Positions 1 to 6,357 of a stretch of 6,645 nucleotides of DNA are shown one piece after another; within the stretch, counting starts at the first letter, position 1, and the number at the start of each line of letters is the position of its first letter. The translations under genes and the position numbers were made by a program. The stretch covers positions 1 to 6,645 of the forward strand of contig JAEDKI010000115.1 in NCBI GenBank assembly GCA_016295895.1, in the 5' to 3' direction. This DNA comes from Clostridiaceae bacterium. GTDB lineage: Bacteria > Bacillota > Clostridia > Oscillospirales > Acutalibacteraceae. The notes beneath the pieces are model-generated. The model was not told where the DNA came from. It searched no databases and was given only the letters and a program-made list of their open reading frames with translations.

Positions 1-3
1 AAC

Positions 4-32
4 ATTATAGCATGTGAAAAAAGCGATTTCAA
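4..32 (-). promoter_or_regulatory. sigma-A-type promoter reading out of the left edge
   Basis: On the minus strand there is TTGAAA (27-32, five of six matches to the -35 consensus), a 17-base spacer, and a perfect TATAAT (4-9) preceded by TGC, which forms an extended -10. The start of transcription would fall just outside the window, so this serves the next gene to the left, not one listed here. It begins only 18 bases past the stop codon of the uracil-DNA glycosylase gene. Assigned from consensus match and spacing only. Confidence 0.68.
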
Positions 33-49
33 TATTTTAAATTATAATT

Positions 50-622
50 TTAATAAGTAAATTCGCAGACCTCTTTGATTTTTCTTTGAAGCGCAAGAAA
101 ATCCTCAAGAGCGTCGGGCTTCTGATTGGGATTTCTCAGCAGAGCGGCGGGGTGAAAGGTTCCCATAAACAGGATTCCGCCCTTTTCAATGAATTCTCCG
201 TGCTGCTTTGTGACCTTGAAATCCTTTGAAATGAGCCGCTGAGCCGAAATTCTGCCCAGACAGACTATGATTTTCGGCTTTATCAGCCTTGTTTGCTCCC
301 TGAGCCAATCAATGCAGCAGTCCTGCTCCTCGGGGAGCGGGTCTCTGTTCTTGGGCGGTCTGCATTTTACCATATTCGCAATATAAATATTCTTTTTGCG
401 GTCAAGCTCGATTGCTTCAAGGTATTTGTCAAGCAGTTTTCCGCCTCTGCCGACAAAGGGCTCGCCCTGCAAATCCTCGTTTTCGCCCGGACCCTCGCCG
501 ACAAACATTACCTCGGCTTTCTCGTTGCCGACCCCGAAAACAAGATTTGTTCTTGTTTCGCAAAGCCCGCATTTTCTGCACTGCATGCAGTCGCTTTTGA
601 GCTGTTCCCAATTATCATACAT
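50..622 (-). CDS. uracil-DNA glycosylase, family 4 (Fe-S, UDGa type)
   Basis: This enzyme removes uracil from DNA by cleaving the N-glycosidic bond, the first step of base excision repair after cytosine deamination or dUTP incorporation. The 190-residue protein has the usual family-4 length. Visible signatures are the four presumed 4Fe-4S ligands C15, C18, C87 (in VKCRPP) and C103, the uracil-binding/catalytic loop GEGPGENED at 42-50, EPFVGRGGKLLD at 54-65, and the second conserved motif HPAALLRNP at 157-165. The ATG overlaps the 3' end of ribF by eight bases and is preceded by GAGGGGTG (630-637) seven bases upstream, so translation is probably coupled to ribF. It is the last gene of the typA-ribF cluster. 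No clear intrinsic terminator follows; only a short AT-rich palindrome (39-50) lies beyond the stop. Family assignment is secure; activity itself is inferred from the conserved motifs. Confidence 0.95.
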   Translation of the reverse strand: MYDNWEQLKSDCMQCRKCGLCETRTNLVFGVGNEKAEVMFVGEGPGENEDLQGEPFVGRGGKLLDKYLEAIELDRKKNIYIANMVKCRPPKNRDPLPEEQDCCIDWLREQTRLIKPKIIVCLGRISAQRLISKDFKVTKQHGEFIEKGGILFMGTFHPAALLRNPNQKPDALEDFLALQRKIKEVCEFTY

Positions 623-1523
623 TTCCGCTCACCCCTCGGTTATTGAATATTTCTTTTGATTTTTCGGCATCTTTTCTTATCTGTTTGCCGAGATCCTCCA
701 TTGAATCAAAGCGAATTTCGCTTCTGATAAACTGCAAAAGCCTGACCTCGACAATTTGCCCGTAAAGGTCGCCCTCAAAGCCCAGAATGCAGGTTTCGCT
801 TCGGTAATCCTCGTTTTCAAACGACGGGCGCAGACCGATATTGGTTACCGACGGATAAATTTTGCCGTCAAGCACCGTCATTGAAGCGTAAACGCCCCTT
901 TTAGGATGAATGAAGCCGGGTTCAAAGTGCTGATTTATCGTCGGAGCGCCCATGAGCCGACCTCTGTGGTCGCCGTCGGAAACAATCAGCCGATATCTGA
1001 ATTCTCTGCCGAGCATGGAGTTGGCAAGCGTAATGTCACCGCTTTCAATCGCTCTGCGGATTCTCGTTGAGCTGATGGGGCTTCCGTCAAAATCAATCGG
1101 GGGAGCAATTTCAAGCTCCAGCCCGTACTCGGCGCAAAGCTTGCTCAGAACATTGCAGCCGCCCTCGTTGCCCTTGCCGAAACGGTAGTTCCAGCCGCAG
1201 CAAACGCCGCCCGCATTCAGCCTGCCAATAAGAATTTTCTCAAAAAACTCCCTGCATGACATATCTTTTATTTCTCTGAATGAAATAATATGCCTTTCTA
1301 CTCCGATTTCCGCAAGAAGCTCGTCACGGATTTCGTCCTGCATAATCTTTGCGGGAGCGTTGTTCATTATCGTTAGCATCGGGTGAGAATCGAAAAGAAG
1401 CGTAAGCGGAGAAAGCCCGCACTTTTTTTGCAAATCAAAAGCGCAGGCTATAACCGACATATGTCCTCTGTGCAAGCCGTCAAAGCTGCCGAGCGTGACG
1501 GCCTTTTTCGTTTCGGAACCCAT
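615..1523 (-). CDS. ribF: bifunctional riboflavin kinase / FMN adenylyltransferase (FAD synthetase)
   Basis: RibF phosphorylates riboflavin to FMN and then adenylates FMN to FAD in the cytoplasm. The 302 residues match the family's usual length. The N-terminal nucleotidyltransferase domain shows GSFDGLHRGH at 12-21 (ATP-binding HxGH-type motif), a NYRFGKG segment near 112-118 and SSTRIR at 151-156. The C-terminal riboflavin kinase domain shows GAPTIN at 192-197 (usual form GxPTAN), GVYAS at 210-214, NIGLRPSF at 228-235 and the presumed catalytic Glu at 243, within SETCILGF, where many homologues have a VEVHLLDF-like sequence. The ATG is preceded by AAGAGGT (1528-1534) and lies 13 bases after the typA stop. 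In many Firmicutes ribF follows truB; here it follows typA instead. The stop overlaps the start of the uracil-DNA glycosylase gene. Function is confident; the loss of the usual His and Asp near E243 is a minor oddity. Confidence 0.96.
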   Translation of the reverse strand: MGSETKKAVTLGSFDGLHRGHMSVIACAFDLQKKCGLSPLTLLFDSHPMLTIMNNAPAKIMQDEIRDELLAEIGVERHIISFREIKDMSCREFFEKILIGRLNAGGVCCGWNYRFGKGNEGGCNVLSKLCAEYGLELEIAPPIDFDGSPISSTRIRRAIESGDITLANSMLGREFRYRLIVSDGDHRGRLMGAPTINQHFEPGFIHPKRGVYASMTVLDGKIYPSVTNIGLRPSFENEDYRSETCILGFEGDLYGQIVEVRLLQFIRSEIRFDSMEDLGKQIRKDAEKSKEIFNNRGVSGNV

Positions 1524-1527
1524 TTAT

Positions 1528-1534
1528 ACCTCTT
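1528..1534 (-). promoter_or_regulatory. ribosome binding site of ribF
   Basis: AAGAGGT ends four bases before the ATG of ribF. The core AGAGG is five bases from the start, which is a rather short spacing. It lies wholly within the typA-ribF gap. Confidence 0.7.
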
Positions 1535-1536
1535 AA

Positions 1537-3357
1537 TTAATTTTTCCTGAATTGCATTTTCATGCGCTGTTCCTTTGAAAGAATGCGCTTGCGAAGTCTG
1601 AGCGAGGTCGGAGTAACCTCCAGCAGTTCATCATCCTTGATGAATTCCATGCACTGCTCAAGGCTCAGAACGCTGTGAGGAACAAGGCGGAGAGCGTCAT
1701 CAGAGCCTGACGCACGGGTGTTGGTCAGGTGCTTCTGCTTGCAGACATTGCAGACGATATCTTCATTCTTGGCGCATTCGCCGACTATCATGCCCTCGTA
1801 GACCTCAACGCCTGCGGGGATAAAGAGACGGCCTCTGTCCTGAGTATTGAAAAGACCGTATGCGCTGCTGACTCCCGTTTCGTGAGCAACGATTGAGCCC
1901 CTCTCACGGGTCTGAATGTCGCCTTTATAGGGGGCGTAGCCGTCAAAGAGCTGGTTCATTATTCCGTTGCCGTTGGTGTCGGTCATGAACTCGGAGCGGT
2001 AGCCGATAAGACCTCTTGACGGAATTTTGAATTCAAGATGGGTTGAGCCGCCCTCACGGGCGCCCATATTTTCAAGCTCACCCTTGCGGGCACCCAATTT
2101 TTCAATAACTGCGCCGACATACTGCTCGGGAACCTCAACGATAAGCAGTTCCATGGGTTCGAGAAGCTGACCGTCTTTTTCTTTATAAATAACCTTCGGG
2201 CGTGAAACCTGGAATTCATAGCCCTGACGGCGCATTGTTTCGATAAGAATTGAAAGGTGAAGCTCGCCTCTGCCCGAAACTTTAAAAGTATCGGTTGAAT
2301 CGGTTTCTTCAACCCTCATGCTGACATTTGTTTCAACTTCCTTGAAAAGCCTGTCACGCAGGTTTCGTGAGGTAACGAATTTGCCCTCTCTGCCTGCAAA
2401 CGGGCTGTTGTTGACAATGAAATTCATTGAAATTGTCGGCTCGTCAATCTTGATGAACGGCAGAGCCTCAACATTTTCCGGGTCGCAGGCGGTTTCGCCG
2501 ATATTGATGCCCTCAATGCCGGAAACGCAGATTATATCGCCCGCTTCAGCCTCGTCGCACTCAACACGGCGCAGACCCTCAAACTGATAAAGCCTTGAAA
2601 CATGAACATTCTGCCGTGTTCCGTCGGTTTTGCACAGAACAATCTGCTGACCCTTTTTAATTCTGCCCCGTTCAACTCTGCCAACGCCGATTCTGCCGAC
2701 ATAATCGTCATAATCAAGGCTTGAAAACAGAACCTGAAGCGGCTCATCGGGATCGCCTCCCGGCGGGTCAATGTGTTCAAGAACAGCGTCGAAAAGCGGC
2801 TGCATATCGCCGCTGCGGCATTCGGGGTCAAGGCTCGAATAGCCGTCCTTTGCGCTTGCGTAAACAACGGGAAAATCAAGCTGATCTTCCTCTGCGCCGA
2901 GGTCGATGAACAGGTCAAGAACCTCGTCAACAACCTCTGCGGGGCGGGCGTTCGGGCGGTCGATTTTATTGATGACAACAAGAACCTTTTTCTTAAGGTT
3001 GAGTGCCTTTTTCAAAACGAATCTCGTCTGAGGCATACAGCCCTCAAAGGCGTCAACGAGCAGAAGAACGCCGTCAACCATCATCAGTATGCGCTCAACC
3101 TCACCGCCGAAATCGGCATGACCCGGAGTGTCAACGATATTGATTTTTGTGCCTCTGTAATGGATTGAGGTGTTTTTGGAGAGAATTGTAATTCCTCTTT
3201 CACGCTCAAGATCGTTGGAGTCCATAACTCTGTCGGCAACCTGCTCGTTTTCACGGAAAGTTCCGCTTTGTTTGAGCATTTCGTCAACGAGAGTGGTTTT
3301 GCCGTGGTCAACGTGAGCGATGATAGCAACATTTCTTAAATCTTTTTTCGGGGACAA
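1537..3357 (-). CDS. typA: translational GTPase TypA/BipA
   Basis: TypA (BipA) is an EF-G/LepA-like GTPase that binds the ribosome and supports 50S assembly and stress adaptation, mainly at low temperature. At 606 residues it is full length. The G domain shows G1 AHVDHGKT (14-21), G2 RGITI (54-58), G3 DTPGHADF (76-83), G4 NKID (130-133) and G5 SAK (168-170). A beta-barrel domain II covers roughly 205-295, followed by the domain III motif SGRGELHLSI (361-370), a domain V-like region from about 400, and the BipA-specific C-terminal domain with KHLTNTRASGSDD (542-554). The start codon is TTG: no ATG precedes G1, an in-frame TGA lies only two codons upstream, and AAGGTGA (3364-3370) is six bases away. 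It heads the typA-ribF-UDG cluster. The 57-base gap to the transporter gene is AT-rich with -10-like strings but no good -35, so it could have a weak promoter of its own or be read through from upstream. Confidence 0.97.
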   Translation of the reverse strand: MSPKKDLRNVAIIAHVDHGKTTLVDEMLKQSGTFRENEQVADRVMDSNDLERERGITILSKNTSIHYRGTKINIVDTPGHADFGGEVERILMMVDGVLLLVDAFEGCMPQTRFVLKKALNLKKKVLVVINKIDRPNARPAEVVDEVLDLFIDLGAEEDQLDFPVVYASAKDGYSSLDPECRSGDMQPLFDAVLEHIDPPGGDPDEPLQVLFSSLDYDDYVGRIGVGRVERGRIKKGQQIVLCKTDGTRQNVHVSRLYQFEGLRRVECDEAEAGDIICVSGIEGINIGETACDPENVEALPFIKIDEPTISMNFIVNNSPFAGREGKFVTSRNLRDRLFKEVETNVSMRVEETDSTDTFKVSGRGELHLSILIETMRRQGYEFQVSRPKVIYKEKDGQLLEPMELLIVEVPEQYVGAVIEKLGARKGELENMGAREGGSTHLEFKIPSRGLIGYRSEFMTDTNGNGIMNQLFDGYAPYKGDIQTRERGSIVAHETGVSSAYGLFNTQDRGRLFIPAGVEVYEGMIVGECAKNEDIVCNVCKQKHLTNTRASGSDDALRLVPHSVLSLEQCMEFIKDDELLEVTPTSLRLRKRILSKEQRMKMQFRKN

Positions 3358-3363
3358 GGGAAT

Positions 3364-3370
3364 TCACCTT
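3364..3370 (-). promoter_or_regulatory. ribosome binding site fixing the TTG start of typA
   Basis: AAGGTGA sits six bases upstream of the TTG at 3355-3357. Because a TGA in the same frame occurs between this site and the TTG, and no other start codon precedes the P-loop, this site decides the start. Confidence 0.8.
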
Positions 3371-3414
3371 TTTCTATAGTTTTTATAATAATGACCTTGC
3401 CTTTCGGTTTAGTC

Positions 3415-4908
3415 TTATTTTTCAATCAGAATGCCTTCTTCTTCACGCTTTGCCTGAAGCTTTTCAAGCATATCAGCCTTTTCCTTGCCCGAAATCTTAT
3501 AGAAGAACATCGGGATGGAGCAAAGCAGCAGGCTCACGCCGGGAACGATCGAAACAAGGGAGAACATTGCAAAGTTCTGAGTTCTTGTCAAATCCGTTGC
3601 CGCCATGATGAAGTCGGAGGAAAGCATGTTTTCGGGCTTGATGCCGATAAACATATACATCAGAACGATTCCGCAGGTTGCAAAAGCGTTGCCGAGCTTG
3701 TTGACGAAGCCCTGGCAGGCTGAGCCGAGAGCATTGTCACGGTAGCCGGTCATCAGCTCCATGTAGTCAAGGCAGTCGCCTATCATTGCGTAGGAGATAA
3801 CATTCAGAACGCCGAGCGGAATGCATGAAATGAGAATGAACGGAATGCAGATATAAAGATTTGCGGTGAACCAGCCTATAACGGTTGTGAACATGCTGGC
3901 AGCAAAGCCGAGCAGACAGGTTGTGATAACGATTTTTTTGTAGTCAAACTTCTGCATGAGCTTTGGCATGAACAGCATTGCGCCGAACATGCCGACGATT
4001 GCGCAGACCTGGAATATCGTCTTGACAGCCGAAACGCTGGCGTCGATATATTCAAGACGGGTCTGAGCCGACATATCCGCAGTCAGTTCGGGGCCGATAT
4101 AAAATGCATAACGGGCAACATGAACGGCGGCGGCCTGAACCATGTATCTGCCGCTCGAAAGAATGCCCATGAGGATAACAAGCATGAGGGGCTTGCATTT
4201 GAAAATTCTGCTGAGCCTTGACGGCTCGCCCTTGACGGGCTTTTTGTCGGGAATTATTACTCTTTCCTTAACATTAAAATAGGAATTAATATAAAGAACC
4301 GTGCCGATAAGAACGGTTGCAACGGCAATAACAAGGTATTTGGTCTTATTATATGCAATACCGTCGGAAACTCCGAGGATTCCGGGCAGAATAAAGCCTG
4401 CGGCGAAGAAAAGAACCTCGGGAATTGCCGAGCCGACTCCGTTTATCGTTCTACCGAGCGAGATAACCGAGCCTCTTTCGGCGGCGTCGGGCGTTAATAC
4501 GTTCGGCAAGCTCCAGAAAGGAACATCAGCCATGGTATAAATCATACCCCAGGCAACATAAACGATTGCGGTGTAAATCATTAACTGCTTTTTGGGCAGA
4601 TCGGGGCTGAGATACATCAGAACCGTCAGAACCGCAATGGGAATGCCCGCAAAGAGAATGTAAGGCTTCATTTTGCCTCTTTTTGTGGTGCGGCGGTCAA
4701 CGATGATGCCCATAAGCGGGTCGTTGATTGCGTCCCAGACTCTTGCAAGCAGCATAAGCAGCAGCACAAAAATCAGAGGAAGCTGGAGAACATTTACATA
4801 ATAGTCGCTGATATAGCTGGACATCATGGCATAAATCATGCCCTGACCTCCTGCGCCGAGAGCAAACATCCAAAGCTCTTTTTTGCCGAGGTATGTCTTG
4901 TTTTCCAT
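3415..4908 (-). CDS. GPH-family (MelB-like) sugar:cation symporter
   Basis: An inner-membrane secondary transporter of the glycoside-pentoside-hexuronide:cation symporter family within the MFS, expected to import a sugar, glycoside or uronate with Na+ or H+. Starting at 4908 it has 497 residues and about twelve hydrophobic segments. Family signatures include RVWDAINDP (56-64) with acidic D59 and D63 in helix 2, corresponding to the MelB cation-site region; D71 and RRTTKRGKMKPY, the basic loop after helix 2; DVPFWSLPNVLTPDAAERG (128-146); and the late motif MIGDCLDYMELMTGYRD (375-391). The open frame continues 29 codons further, but that stretch runs through a hairpin, has no ribosome binding site and is unlike the family N-terminus. 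The start at 4908 has AGGAAGG six bases upstream and yields MENKTYLGKKELW, a typical opening. The tail (473-497) is charged and cytoplasmic. Substrate cannot be determined. Its neighbour on the same strand is a dehydrogenase, which may act on the imported compound. Confidence 0.93.
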   Translation of the reverse strand: MENKTYLGKKELWMFALGAGGQGMIYAMMSSYISDYYVNVLQLPLIFVLLLMLLARVWDAINDPLMGIIVDRRTTKRGKMKPYILFAGIPIAVLTVLMYLSPDLPKKQLMIYTAIVYVAWGMIYTMADVPFWSLPNVLTPDAAERGSVISLGRTINGVGSAIPEVLFFAAGFILPGILGVSDGIAYNKTKYLVIAVATVLIGTVLYINSYFNVKERVIIPDKKPVKGEPSRLSRIFKCKPLMLVILMGILSSGRYMVQAAAVHVARYAFYIGPELTADMSAQTRLEYIDASVSAVKTIFQVCAIVGMFGAMLFMPKLMQKFDYKKIVITTCLLGFAASMFTTVIGWFTANLYICIPFILISCIPLGVLNVISYAMIGDCLDYMELMTGYRDNALGSACQGFVNKLGNAFATCGIVLMYMFIGIKPENMLSSDFIMAATDLTRTQNFAMFSLVSIVPGVSLLLCSIPMFFYKISGKEKADMLEKLQAKREEEGILIEK

Positions 4909-4909
4909 G

Positions 4910-4924
4910 GAAAGCCTTCCTTTC
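4910..4924 (-). promoter_or_regulatory. ribosome binding site of the symporter gene, within a small hairpin
   Basis: The minus strand reads GAAAGGAAGGCTTTC: a 5-bp stem GAAAG/CTTTC with loop GAAGG. The Shine-Dalgarno AGGAAGG (4915-4921) lies six bases before the ATG and decides the start over the longer open frame. Whether the hairpin forms in vivo is unknown; the stem is weak and includes part of the Shine-Dalgarno sequence. Confidence 0.6.
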
Positions 4925-4946
4925 TCATTTTCTGTTGATGCGGGAA

Positions 4947-4980
4947 AAAGCCAAGGGAGCCGTTGCAGAAAACAGCTCCC
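4947..4980 (-). terminator. possible intrinsic terminator or leader hairpin between the dehydrogenase and the symporter
   Basis: On the minus strand GGGAGC (4975-4980) pairs perfectly with GCTCCC (4955-4960). After one mismatch, an inner GTT/AAC extends the stem. It is followed by TTGGCTTTTT. It is correctly placed to end the dehydrogenase transcript, but the T-run starts four bases or more after the stem, so it is not ideal. If the promoter proposed at 4995-5023 is real, the same hairpin would lie in the symporter's 5' leader and could attenuate it. Confidence 0.42.
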
Positions 4981-4994
4981 GGAATGCACATCCA

Positions 4995-5023
4995 ATTATC
5001 CGCAGAACAATTCGGAGCTTAAA
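4995..5023 (-). promoter_or_regulatory. tentative promoter for the symporter gene
   Basis: On the minus strand GATAAT (4995-5000, five of six -10 matches) lies 17 bases from TTTAAG (5018-5023, only three of six -35 matches). The -10 overlaps the left arm of an 8-bp inverted repeat. This is the best candidate in the gap, but the -35 is poor. Confidence 0.3.
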
Positions 5024-5049
5024 GCATATTTATGAATCGGACTGCGGAT
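4998..5049. repeat. long-spaced 8-bp inverted repeat in the dehydrogenase-symporter gap
   Basis: ATCCGCAG (4998-5005) and CTGCGGAT (5042-5049) are perfect reverse complements 36 bases apart. A nested 4-bp pair ATTC/GAAT (5010-5013 and 5034-5037) is separated from the outer stem by a symmetrical 4x4 internal loop. It begins seven bases after the stop codon of the dehydrogenase gene. It could be an mRNA 3' structure, part of a structured leader, or a paired operator. Confidence 0.45.
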
Positions 5050-5055
5050 TAAATT

Positions 5056-6075
5056 TTATTCGCCTTTCATTTCAAGGAGTTTAACCTTGCCGTCATATGA
5101 AGCCTGGCTGACCTTGATTGAATCGGTGATTGCAGCTTTGATGTCGTCCTCGGTTGCGCCGAGCTCCTCGCTGTACTTTCTGTCAATGAAGAGGTTGACA
5201 TCCATAATATCGGCAAGTCCGTCAACATCAATACCGCTTTCAATGCCCTTTGCGGCATATTCTTTCTTGACCTTGCCAAGACCCATACGCATCATCCAGG
5301 GTGCAACGCTGATGATCTTTCTGTTGTCGCCCATGCCTCTTGCTGCGTAAACGATCTTGAGGAATTCTTTCCATGTCATGTTATACATGCTGATGGGCCA
5401 TGCCTTTGCGCCCTTTGATTTCTCAGCGGCGCCGACGATAACCTGACCAACCTGACGAACGGTCAGCATAGCTGTTCCGCCTGCGGGATACATGGTGAAC
5501 GGAAGCTTATCCATCATCTTGATCTGCTCAATGAGGATAACCCAAACGGGCTTTCTGCCGGGCTGAGTGCCGAAGATATAGGGAAGCTCAAGAACGGAAA
5601 CGTCAAAGCTGTCATCAGCAAATGAGAATGCAACATTCTCCTGCTCGATACGGCTTCTTATGTAGGGATGCTTCTCGGTGAGCTTCATGTCGGGGCGCTC
5701 TTTAGCAAGATATGAGAAATAAGAGCCGAGAACAACTGCGTTTTTCATTCCAACCTCTTTGCAGAGGGGAAGAATCCTCTTGAGAGGAGCGATGTTGTAC
5801 TTGTAATAAGCATCGTAAACGGGAGCGGGGAACTCAACTCTTTCGTCAACGCCTGCGGCAAAAACGAAGCAGTCATAGCCCTGCATCATGGCCTTGATTT
5901 CGTCATCCGACTTCTCATAGATATTGCAGAATTCAATATCCATTTCCTTGGGGATGGGTGCACCTTCGGGAAGCGGGGGGAGAGCAACGCTCTTAACCTC
6001 ATGGCCTCTCTCGATAAAGATTCTCGCCGCTTCGCAGCCGAGAAGACCTGTGCCGCCAATCATAAAGACTTTCAT
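5056..6075 (-). CDS. extended SDR-type NAD(P)-dependent epimerase/dehydratase-like protein
   Basis: A 339-residue cytoplasmic oxidoreductase-like protein of the extended short-chain dehydrogenase/reductase (NAD-dependent epimerase/dehydratase) superfamily. The N-terminus is a Rossmann beta-alpha-beta with GGTGLLG (7-13), giving G7xxG10xxG13. VFAAGVDE (71-78) fits the strand-4 cofactor motif, and LGSYFS (116-121) supplies the active-site Ser region, S118. The family active site is normally YxxxK; here PYIRSR (137-142) gives Y138 and R142, so the catalytic Lys appears replaced by Arg. LELPYIFG (162-169) is the usual post-active-site strand. The C-terminal third (about 200-339) should be the substrate domain and gives no specific clue. 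The ATG has AGGAGG nine bases upstream and a good promoter 31 bases or more upstream. It precedes the sugar symporter on the same strand, so a sugar-derived substrate is plausible but unproven. No gene symbol can be justified. Confidence 0.85.
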   Translation of the reverse strand: MKVFMIGGTGLLGCEAARIFIERGHEVKSVALPPLPEGAPIPKEMDIEFCNIYEKSDDEIKAMMQGYDCFVFAAGVDERVEFPAPVYDAYYKYNIAPLKRILPLCKEVGMKNAVVLGSYFSYLAKERPDMKLTEKHPYIRSRIEQENVAFSFADDSFDVSVLELPYIFGTQPGRKPVWVILIEQIKMMDKLPFTMYPAGGTAMLTVRQVGQVIVGAAEKSKGAKAWPISMYNMTWKEFLKIVYAARGMGDNRKIISVAPWMMRMGLGKVKKEYAAKGIESGIDVDGLADIMDVNLFIDRKYSEELGATEDDIKAAITDSIKVSQASYDGKVKLLEMKGE

Positions 6076-6084
6076 CAGATTATT

Positions 6085-6090
6085 CCTCCT
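6085..6090 (-). promoter_or_regulatory. strong ribosome binding site of the dehydrogenase gene
   Basis: A perfect AGGAGG on the minus strand ends nine bases before the ATG at 6073-6075. Confidence 0.85.
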
Positions 6091-6112
6091 AATTGAATAA
6101 TTATACCTTTAT

Positions 6113-6141
6113 AATATATCTTTTTTTTATAATATAGTCAA
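6113..6141 (-). promoter_or_regulatory. sigma-A-type promoter of the dehydrogenase gene
   Basis: Minus-strand TTGACT (6136-6141, five of six) is separated by 17 bases from TATATT (6113-6118, five of six). Transcription should start near 6106, leaving a leader of about 30 bases containing the AGGAGG. The spacer and flanks are strongly AT-rich. This is the best in-window promoter upstream of any visible gene. Confidence 0.72.
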
Positions 6142-6151
6142 GAGAATACGG

Positions 6152-6172
6152 AAAATAAATTCGATTTATTTT
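6152..6172. promoter_or_regulatory. 21-bp perfect palindrome, candidate operator upstream of the dehydrogenase promoter
   Basis: AAAATAAAT (6152-6160), centre TCG, ATTTATTTT (6164-6172): perfect 9-base arms. It ends ten bases upstream of the -35, and its centre is near -56 relative to the predicted start, a position suited to an activator dimer. No T-run follows and no gene ends here, so a terminator role is less likely. AT-rich sequence makes chance palindromes commoner, which limits confidence. Confidence 0.45.
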
Positions 6173-6214
6173 GCTGTTTTTAGTATTATTTCGAAAAAAA
6201 TGACATGTCTACTG

Positions 6215-6231
6215 TTTTTGTAACGCAAAAA
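6215..6231. repeat. 6-bp inverted repeat
   Basis: TTTTTG (6215-6220), spacer TAACG, CAAAAA (6226-6231). It is one of several small palindromes between the dehydrogenase promoter and the repeat cluster; GACATGTC (6202-6209) and TTTCGAAA (6189-6196) are the others. No function can be assigned. Confidence 0.3.
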
Positions 6232-6265
6232 TGTGCTCCGACGGAATTTTTTGAAATTGATCGCA

Positions 6266-6337
6266 CGACAAAATAAGCAGAAATCATCAAAAAACCGTGG
6301 CGGATGGGTCACCTGTGACCGACTGATATTCCTCCGC
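6266..6337. repeat. GTGG-headed hairpin with A-rich upstream segment; possible divergent REP-like copy or terminator
   Basis: GGTCAC (6307-6312) and GTGACC (6315-6320) form a near-continuous palindrome, enclosed by GCGGA (6300-6304) and TCCGC (6333-6337). GTGG (6297-6300) stands at the foot. The upstream segment 6266-6288 closely resembles 6545-6566, which precedes the GTAG hairpin at 6576; the 13-mer ending in AAATCATC matches at 12 of 13 positions. On the minus strand the outer stem is followed by CACGG and six T's, so it could also terminate a transcript entering from the right. Confidence 0.4.
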
Positions 6338-6357
6338 AAAATCTGATTGTTTTATTA

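Noticed and set aside
39..50. 12-base palindrome AAATTATAATTT as a terminator for the UDG gene
   Set aside because: It is entirely A/T with no loop, so it would not form a stable RNA hairpin, and no T-run specific to it follows.
2773..3168. 131-codon plus-strand frame opposite typA
   Set aside because: It is antisense to a well-conserved coding sequence, and its protein has no family character.
3358..3414. Promoter for typA
   Set aside because: TATTAT, TATAAA and TATAGA strings are present, but none has a recognisable -35 at 16-18 bases. It may be a weak promoter, but it cannot be supported as a feature.
4909..4995. 29-codon N-terminal extension of the symporter
   Set aside because: The upstream ATG lacks a ribosome binding site, the extension covers a GC-rich hairpin, and GPH proteins normally begin close to the first membrane helix, as the start at 4908 does.
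6205..6276. 23-codon small open frame on the plus strand starting at ATG within GACATGTC
   Set aside because: There is no Shine-Dalgarno sequence upstream, no plus-strand promoter with acceptable spacing, and nothing to distinguish it from chance.
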